From Oscillospiraceae bacterium (lineage in GTDB: Bacteria; Bacillota; Clostridia; Saccharofermentanales; Saccharofermentanaceae): DNA of 10,833 nucleotides. Every line of letters starts with the position of its first letter. Within the stretch, counting starts at the first letter, position 1. The notes beneath the pieces are model-generated. The model was not told the DNA's origin and did not search any database. It was given only the letters and a program-made list of their open reading frames with translations. Made by a program: the position numbers and the translations under genes. Of the stretch, positions 6,593 through 10,833 are shown one piece after another. The stretch covers positions 1 to 10,833 of the forward strand of contig CADCQX010000145.1 of the NCBI GenBank assembly GCA_902803695.1. The letters are read 5' to 3'.

Positions 6593-6598
6593 GGAGGG
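6593..6598 (+). promoter_or_regulatory. Ribosome binding site that fixes the first zinc-ribbon start
   Basis: GGAGGG lies 7 bases before the ATG at 6606. An earlier in-frame ATG at 6591 overlaps this site and has no ribosome site of its own. The start at 6606 also gives MPFCTKCG, aligning exactly with MAFCPKCG of the downstream paralogue. Confidence 0.8.
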
Positions 6599-6605
6599 AT
6601 CGCAT

Positions 6606-7307
6606 ATGCCGTTTTGTACTAAATGTGGTAGCAAGATGCAGGACGATGACCTGTTCTGCATGAAGTGTGGAGCCAAGGTGAATCCGGACGGGGCTAAGAC
6701 CGATGAGGCGCCAAAGCCTGCAGCGCAGGTTCAGGAAGCCGCTCCTTCGCAGGATCCGGGGATCAACAAGAAAGATCTGCTGTTGCTCCTTGACCGTTAT
6801 CTGAACATAACGAAGGAACTGGACGAGATCGATGCGTATCTGGACAAGAACGGAAGTATCACTGCTTCACAGACACCTCCTGCAAAACATTCCACGATCA
6901 AGTTCTTCTGGCCGTGGCTCATATTGACACCTATTATGTCGGGGCTGATCTTCACAGCATGTTTCATATACTTTATCAAGAACATGGAACCTGTCATGCT
7001 TTATATGGGCTGTATTCTTGCCGGCGTCTGTTTCTTTGTTATGCTGCTGGTGGGAAGTATCTCATCCAGAAACAGATGTGTAGCGCTTAATGCCGAGATC
7101 GACAAGAAATTCGGTCTTGCGAACCAGAAGGCCAAGGAAGTTGAAGATAAGAAGAACAGAAGGCAGATGCTCATCAACGAGAGAACGCCTATGGATCCTA
7201 TGATCCCGAAGCCTTACAGAACCCAGAGTAAACTGTCGAAGATCATATCTCTTCTGAAGATGGATCAGGCTCAGACTCTGGAAGAAGCGATCGGAAAAGT
7301 TAAATAA
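6606..7307 (+). CDS. Zinc-ribbon protein with two membrane segments, paralogue 1
   Basis: A 233-residue membrane protein of unknown role. Residues 4-21 form a zinc ribbon with CxxC pairs at Cys4/Cys7 and Cys18/Cys21. A Pro/Ala/Gln-rich linker (about 30-52) follows, then a charged helix (54-82), two hydrophobic segments (about 101-124 and 129-152) joined by a very short loop, and a charged, probably helical part (about 155-195). The C-terminal stretch around 203-231 (YRTQSKLSKII...TLEEAI) resembles a short motif seen at the end of other Firmicute zinc-ribbon/helical membrane proteins. With so short a loop between the membrane segments, both long ends should face the cytoplasm. No enzyme motif is visible. 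The downstream gene is a clear paralogue 20 bases away, so the two are co-transcribed and may form a hetero-oligomer. This is inference. Confidence 0.85.
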   Translation: MPFCTKCGSKMQDDDLFCMKCGAKVNPDGAKTDEAPKPAAQVQEAAPSQDPGINKKDLLLLLDRYLNITKELDEIDAYLDKNGSITASQTPPAKHSTIKFFWPWLILTPIMSGLIFTACFIYFIKNMEPVMLYMGCILAGVCFFVMLLVGSISSRNRCVALNAEIDKKFGLANQKAKEVEDKKNRRQMLINERTPMDPMIPKPYRTQSKLSKIISLLKMDQAQTLEEAIGKVK

Positions 7308-7327
7308 CTTAAGCTGGGAGGTTCGGT

Positions 7328-8032
7328 ATGGCTTTTTGTCCTAAGTGCGGTTTTAAGAATGATGACGATGCTTTGTTCTGCAGACAGTGCGGAGCATCCT
7401 TTAATAGAGATCAGGCAAGCGCTCCGGCAGCAGCTCCGGTCCAGACGGCAAGTCCGGTAAACGATGCGTTGTCTTCAGTAGTTCAACAGGAACAAATAAG
7501 AGCATCTGAGATCGAGAAGATCGATAACATGCTCAAACACTTCCGTTCCAAGCAGAAGCTCTATGAAGATTATGATACATGTATCAGGAACAAGGCGATG
7601 TTGAATGATCCTTCGCAGATACATGTTGAGGGAACCAAGAAAGCCTGGCCTTTCCTCGTGTTCGGACCGATAATCGCAGTTCCGGGAACATACTTTGCAT
7701 TGGCATCTTTGGTCAATTCCAGATTGCCTATGTGGCTGGCAGCTTTTGTATTTGCCATCGGTGTCGGACTTCTCGTATTCGGAATCATCAGATCGGTGAA
7801 GAACAGGAAACTTACAGGTAAGTTTATGTCCGAGACTTCCGAACAGACAGGCACCCATATGACAGAACTCGCGGAAAAGCTTCAGACACACTACGAGCAG
7901 TTTGGTCCGTGTGAACTGGAGTTGAAGGATACCGAGCCGAAGCGTCTCGAGAAACTTAAGGAATACATTTCCACCGGTAAGGCTGATACCGTTGAGGAAG
8001 CCGTAAAGATCCTACACAGGGAATTCCGTTGA
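7328..8032 (+). CDS. Zinc-ribbon protein with two membrane segments, paralogue 2
   Basis: A 234-residue paralogue of the upstream protein, with the same plan: zinc ribbon at residues 4-21 (Cys4, Cys7, Cys18, Cys21), Ala/Pro-rich linker (about 30-45), charged helix (about 52-92), hydrophobic segments at about 107-129 and 135-156, then a charged helical region. The C-terminal motif (206-228, with KADTVEEAV at 218-226) is closer to the consensus I recall than in paralogue 1. Identity between the two appears high in the ribbon and low elsewhere, so the duplication is old. GGGAGG at 7316-7321 supports the ATG at 7328. The gene ends just before a bidirectional terminator. The function is unknown; envelope sensing or scaffolding is only a guess. 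Confidence 0.85.
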   Translation: MAFCPKCGFKNDDDALFCRQCGASFNRDQASAPAAAPVQTASPVNDALSSVVQQEQIRASEIEKIDNMLKHFRSKQKLYEDYDTCIRNKAMLNDPSQIHVEGTKKAWPFLVFGPIIAVPGTYFALASLVNSRLPMWLAAFVFAIGVGLLVFGIIRSVKNRKLTGKFMSETSEQTGTHMTELAEKLQTHYEQFGPCELELKDTEPKRLEKLKEYISTGKADTVEEAVKILHREFR

Positions 8033-8040
8033 TAAGAATC

Positions 8041-8079
8041 AAAAATGCCATTGCCGCTAAAGCAATGGCATTGTTTTTT
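8041..8079. terminator. Bidirectional intrinsic terminator between convergent genes
   Basis: ATGCCATTGC (8045-8054, with one more A-T pair outside) pairs with GCAATGGCAT (8062-8071) around a seven-base loop. On the plus strand the stem is followed by TTGTTTTTT (8071-8079). On the minus strand the five A residues at 8041-8045 give a short T-run. It sits between the second zinc-ribbon gene and the corA-like gene, which converge here, and probably serves both. Confidence 0.9.
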
Positions 8080-8091
8080 CTTCGAAAAAGA

Positions 8092-9048
8092 TCAGAACCA
8101 CTTGTTCTTGCGGGCAATGATGGCGAACATCACGATTACGGCTATCGACAGGAGTATGACGTAGATGTAGCCGAACTGCCATTTAAATTCCGGCATCGAC
8201 TCAAAGTTCATGCCGTACCAGCCGACGATGATCGTGAGAGGGAAGAAGATCGTCGTCAAAACGGTGAGGTATTTCATTGTGTTGTTCATCTTGGCGTCCA
8301 TGTGGGCGGAGTATGCATCCTGGACGTGGACGACGGCGTTGTTGATGGAGTCGACGTCTTCGCGAAGGCGTGTGATGCGCTGGTTCATGTTCGCGATGTA
8401 CATGAGTGAGTCGGTCTCCAGGAACAGCTCGTTCTCGTCTGCTTCAAGGACCTCGAAAATGTCCAGACACTGCTCGTAGTAGTTGCGGATCTCCAGGAGT
8501 TTGCGCTTGAGGCGAAGGAGCGTCAGGTTAATGTCTTCGTCAGGCTTTCCGTGGAGGATGCTCTCTTCCATCTCGTTGACTTCGAGACTTAAACGTTCGA
8601 TGAAGGAGACGTCCTTGGACAGCAGCTCGTCGAAAAAGGCGTAGATCAGCTTCTCGAGTGTCATGGTGGAAGGAGTGAAGCGCTTGGTGGCGCGGATGAA
8701 TTTCTCATAGGTGGAACGGTCGGTGTCAAGGACATCAACAACGTAGAGGGCATTTTTCATGATGTAGAGCGCGACGTAATCACTGTCGTCATTGTCGGTC
8801 TCTAGACCGTTGCAGTGAACAGGGTCGACGACCTTGAGTTCGGTAAATGTGTAGTCATCGTAGATCTCGACGCCGGAACGGAAGATCGTGTTGGCGGTCT
8901 TGCAGGCCTCGACGGTGGAGTCGGAGACTTTGAGAGCCGATGAGATCTTTGTAAGCTCCTCAAGCGAGAGGTATCCCGCCACTAAGCCCTTGGCTTTTTC
9001 GGGAAGCATGGAAGACTCTTTTATGGTGTTGTTGAACTCGAAAAACAT
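8092..9048 (-). CDS. corA: CorA family divalent-cation (Mg2+/Co2+) transporter
   Basis: A 318-residue inner-membrane channel that forms pentamers and admits Mg2+ and related ions. Residues about 1-250 are the cytoplasmic funnel domain, with long helices from about 130 to 255. The first membrane segment (about 260-280) ends in YGMNF, with the family's selectivity motif GMN at 279-281. The second (about 293-312) is followed by a basic tail ending KNKWF, as in other CorA proteins. The length is typical. AGAGGG (plus-strand bases 9057-9062) sits 8 bases before the start at 9048. The gene is convergent with the zinc-ribbon operon and divergent from guaA. The leader is short, so there is no room for an Mg2+-sensing M-box riboswitch. 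Ion preference (Mg2+, Co2+ or efflux) cannot be read from sequence. Confidence 0.9.
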   Translation of the reverse strand: MFFEFNNTIKESSMLPEKAKGLVAGYLSLEELTKISSALKVSDSTVEACKTANTIFRSGVEIYDDYTFTELKVVDPVHCNGLETDNDDSDYVALYIMKNALYVVDVLDTDRSTYEKFIRATKRFTPSTMTLEKLIYAFFDELLSKDVSFIERLSLEVNEMEESILHGKPDEDINLTLLRLKRKLLEIRNYYEQCLDIFEVLEADENELFLETDSLMYIANMNQRITRLREDVDSINNAVVHVQDAYSAHMDAKMNNTMKYLTVLTTIFFPLTIIVGWYGMNFESMPEFKWQFGYIYVILLSIAVIVMFAIIARKNKWF

Positions 9049-9080
9049 ATAACAAACCCTCTTTTCGAAAACCTGACTTA

Positions 9081-9110
9081 TTTATATCACAAGAAAAGGC
9101 AATGTGAGAA
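9081..9110 (-). promoter_or_regulatory. Candidate promoter for the corA-like gene
   Basis: On the minus strand, TATAAA (plus coordinates 9081-9086) is preceded by TGA, giving an extended -10. TTCTCA (9105-9110), a 4/6 match to TTGACA, is 18 bases upstream. Transcription would start about 25-30 bases before the start codon. Confidence 0.45.
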
Positions 9111-9162
9111 ATTTTCTATATAAATGGGTGTCTTTCGTTCTGAATATTTATAGATAGCACAA

Positions 9163-9191
9163 TAGTCACTTTTTTCGAGCGGTGGTAAGAT
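9163..9191 (+). promoter_or_regulatory. Candidate promoter for guaA
   Basis: TAGTCA (9163-9168, 4/6 to TTGACA), a 17-base spacer and TAAGAT (9186-9191) preceded by TGG, forming an extended -10. Transcription would begin near 9198, leaving a leader of roughly 23 bases. That is too short for a guanine riboswitch, and no purine-aptamer-like structure is visible. Confidence 0.5.
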
Positions 9192-9210
9192 AAATTCATA
9201 CTAAAAATAT

Positions 9211-9216
9211 GAGGTG
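9211..9216 (+). promoter_or_regulatory. Ribosome binding site that fixes the guaA start
   Basis: GAGGTG is just before the ATG at 9221. An earlier in-frame ATG at 9209 overlaps this site and would add four residues not found in the family. The MDKELIIVLDFGGQ start is typical of GuaA. Confidence 0.75.
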
Positions 9217-9220
9217 TCAA

Positions 9221-10759
9221 ATGGACAAAGAACTCATAATCGTGTTGGACTTCGGCGGCCAGTACAACCAGCTGATCGCCAGAAGAGTACGTGAGTGCAA
9301 CGTTTACGCAGAAGTTCATCCGTACACATTGTCACTCGATAAGATCAAAGAGATGAACCCTAAGGGAATCATCTTCACGGGCGGTCCTAACAGTGTTTAC
9401 GAATCGTCATCCCCGTCATACGAAGAGGCTATCTTCAATATCGGCGTCCCGATCCTCGGTATCTGCTACGGTTCGCAGCTCATGGCTTATAAGCTGGGCG
9501 GCGAGGTCAAGACCGCTCCTGTCAGTGAGTACGGTCACACAGATATCACCATCGACGGCGACAGCAAGATCTTCGACGGCGTTTCCCGTGAGACTTCCGT
9601 CTGGATGAGTCACACTGACTACATCGCGAACGTTCCTGAAGGATTCAAGATCACGGCCCACAGCAGCGTCTGCCCGGTTGCGGCAATGGAGTGCGCTGAG
9701 CGTAAGCTCTATGCCACACAGTTCCATCCGGAAGTTATGCACACGGCTGAAGGCCAGAAGATGCTCAAGAATTTTGTTATCAATGTCTGCGGCTGCAAGG
9801 GCGACTGGACAATGGAGTCATTCGTTGAGACCAAGGTCCGTGAGATCCGCGAGCAGGTCGGTACCGGCAAGGTCCTCTGTGCTCTCTCGGGCGGCGTTGA
9901 TTCATCCGTTGCTGCAGTACTCCTTTCAAAGGCAGTCGGAAAGCAGCTTACATGTGTTTTCGTAGATCATGGTCTTCTTCGAAAAAACGAAGGGGACGAA
10001 GTAGAAGCAGTCTTCGGACCTAACGGTTCCTACGACCTAAACTTTATCCGCGTCAATGCGCAGGAGAGATTCTACGAGAAACTCAAGGGCGTGGAAGAGC
10101 CTGAGAGAAAAAGAAAGATCATCGGTGAAGAGTTCATCAGAGTTTTCGAGGAAGAAGCAAAGAAGATCGGCAAAGTCGACTTCTTCGTTCAGGGAACGAT
10201 CTATCCTGACGTTATCGAATCAGGCCTCGGCAAGTCCGCGGTCATCAAGTCACACCACAACGTTGGCGGACTTCCTGAGCACGTTGACTTCAAGGAGATC
10301 ATCGAGCCTTTGCGCCTCCTCTTTAAGGACGAAGTACGCCGCGCAGGCTTAGAGCTCGGGATCCCTGATTACCTTGTATTCCGTCAGCCGTTCCCGGGTC
10401 CGGGACTCGGTGTCCGTATCGTCGGCGAGGTTACAGCCGATAAGGTCCGCATCGTTCAGGATGCAGACTACATCTTCCGTGAAGAGATCAAGAATGCAGG
10501 TATCGAAGGCCTCGGCCAGTACTTTGCAGCACTTACCAATATGCGTTCAGTCGGCGTCATGGGTGACTTCAGAACATACGACTATGCAGTATGCCTGAGA
10601 TCCGTTAACACATCCGACTTCATGACTGCCGAGTGCAGCGAGATCCCGTTCAATGTTCTCCAGAAGGTAATGAACAGGATCATCAACGAAGTCAAAGGCG
10701 TTAACCGCGTACTCTTCGATCTGACGAGTAAGCCGCCGGGAACGATAGAGCTTGAATAG
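9221..10759 (+). CDS. guaA: GMP synthetase, glutamine-hydrolysing
   Basis: A 512-residue cytoplasmic enzyme that converts XMP, ATP and glutamine to GMP, the last step of guanine nucleotide synthesis. The N-terminal class I glutamine amidotransferase (about 5-190) has the nucleophile Cys82 in GICYGSQ (80-86) and His169/Glu171 in FHPEV (168-172). The ATP-pyrophosphatase domain has the PP-loop SGGVDSS at 223-229. The C-terminal dimerisation domain ends in TSKPPGTIELE, the standard GuaA terminus. All catalytic residues are present and the length is typical. It is divergent from the corA-like gene and followed by its own terminator, so it appears monocistronic. Codon use is close to that of the neighbours. 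Confidence 0.98.
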   Translation: MDKELIIVLDFGGQYNQLIARRVRECNVYAEVHPYTLSLDKIKEMNPKGIIFTGGPNSVYESSSPSYEEAIFNIGVPILGICYGSQLMAYKLGGEVKTAPVSEYGHTDITIDGDSKIFDGVSRETSVWMSHTDYIANVPEGFKITAHSSVCPVAAMECAERKLYATQFHPEVMHTAEGQKMLKNFVINVCGCKGDWTMESFVETKVREIREQVGTGKVLCALSGGVDSSVAAVLLSKAVGKQLTCVFVDHGLLRKNEGDEVEAVFGPNGSYDLNFIRVNAQERFYEKLKGVEEPERKRKIIGEEFIRVFEEEAKKIGKVDFFVQGTIYPDVIESGLGKSAVIKSHHNVGGLPEHVDFKEIIEPLRLLFKDEVRRAGLELGIPDYLVFRQPFPGPGLGVRIVGEVTADKVRIVQDADYIFREEIKNAGIEGLGQYFAALTNMRSVGVMGDFRTYDYAVCLRSVNTSDFMTAECSEIPFNVLQKVMNRIINEVKGVNRVLFDLTSKPPGTIELE

Positions 10760-10772
10760 TCTATAAACCCTC

Positions 10773-10803
10773 GAAACGCCCGCAAATAGGGCGTTTCAGT
10801 TTT
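10773..10803 (+). terminator. Intrinsic terminator after guaA
   Basis: GAAACGCCC (10773-10781) pairs perfectly with GGGCGTTTC (10789-10797) around a seven-base loop. The following T-tract is short and interrupted (AGTTTTCTT), so termination may be less efficient than at the other sites in the window. Confidence 0.75.
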
Positions 10804-10804
10804 C

Positions 10805-10825
10805 TTCGCCAACATTTCGCCAACA
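10805..10825 (+). repeat. Short tandem direct repeat downstream of guaA
   Basis: TTCGCCAACA occurs at 10805-10814 and again at 10816-10825, a period of 11 bases, immediately after the guaA terminator and 8 bases before the window edge. With two copies only, its meaning is unclear. The 3' end of guaA is a known integration hotspot for genomic islands, so an attachment-site role is one possibility. Confidence 0.5.
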
Positions 10826-10833
10826 AGAATCGG

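Noticed and set aside
9119..9152. Inverted repeat TATAAAT...ATTTATA in the corA-guaA intergenic region
   Set aside because: The arms are only seven bases, purely A/T, and 20 bases apart in an AT-rich region. It is expected by chance.
9049..9220. Possible Mg2+ (M-box) or purine riboswitch before corA or guaA
   Set aside because: The predicted leaders are under about 35 bases on both sides, and no conserved aptamer core is visible.
10582..10815. 77-residue minus-strand open frame overlapping the guaA 3' end
   Set aside because: Most of it is antisense to the conserved GuaA C-terminus and runs through the terminator. It is not called as a gene, though the opening near the window edge is noted as a finding.

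Overview
The window looks like chromosomal DNA from an anaerobic Clostridia-class Firmicute, probably a gut or rumen member of the Oscillospiraceae/Lachnospiraceae/Saccharofermentans type. The evidence is a SCIFF ranthipeptide precursor and its radical SAM maturase (a near-signature of Clostridia), strong AGGAGG-like ribosome sites, mixed AT/GC codon use, a xylan-directed GH115 glucuronidase, and small zinc-ribbon membrane proteins of a kind common in these bacteria. Genus and species cannot be fixed from the sequence.

Layout, left to right. (1) Bases 22-519 hold a PD-(D/E)XK nuclease-like protein that may continue past the left edge. (2) Bases 546-2210 hold the SCIFF unit: a promoter with a perfect TTGACA box, the 48-residue Cys-rich precursor scfA (608-754), a strong intrinsic terminator (781-810), and the radical SAM/SPASM maturase scfB (822-2210). 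(3) A PLP-dependent Orn/Lys/Arg-decarboxylase family gene (2191-3501) overlaps the end of scfB by 20 bases and is probably co-translated with it. (4) A large GH115 alpha-glucuronidase with no signal peptide (3587-6499) has its own upstream dyad and a strong terminator. (5) Two adjacent paralogues (6606-7307 and 7328-8032) each have an N-terminal zinc ribbon, two membrane segments and a conserved C-terminal helix. They form a small operon closed by a bidirectional terminator. (6) A CorA-type divalent-cation channel lies on the minus strand (8092-9048) and is convergent with that operon. (7) guaA, GMP synthetase (9221-10759), is divergent from corA across a 172-base region with a promoter candidate in each direction, and ends in an intrinsic terminator.

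The unit with the clearest joint function is scfA-scfB. ScfB should install a thioether in ScfA, and the terminator between them should keep peptide levels well above enzyme levels. The most notable point is that ScfA has Gly at residue 37, the position where characterised SCIFF peptides carry the Thr that accepts the crosslink, and has a seventh Cys at residue 13. The other genes are mostly housekeeping or catabolic. I see no tRNA, rRNA, CRISPR array or insertion sequence. Intergenic stretches are all under 300 bases.
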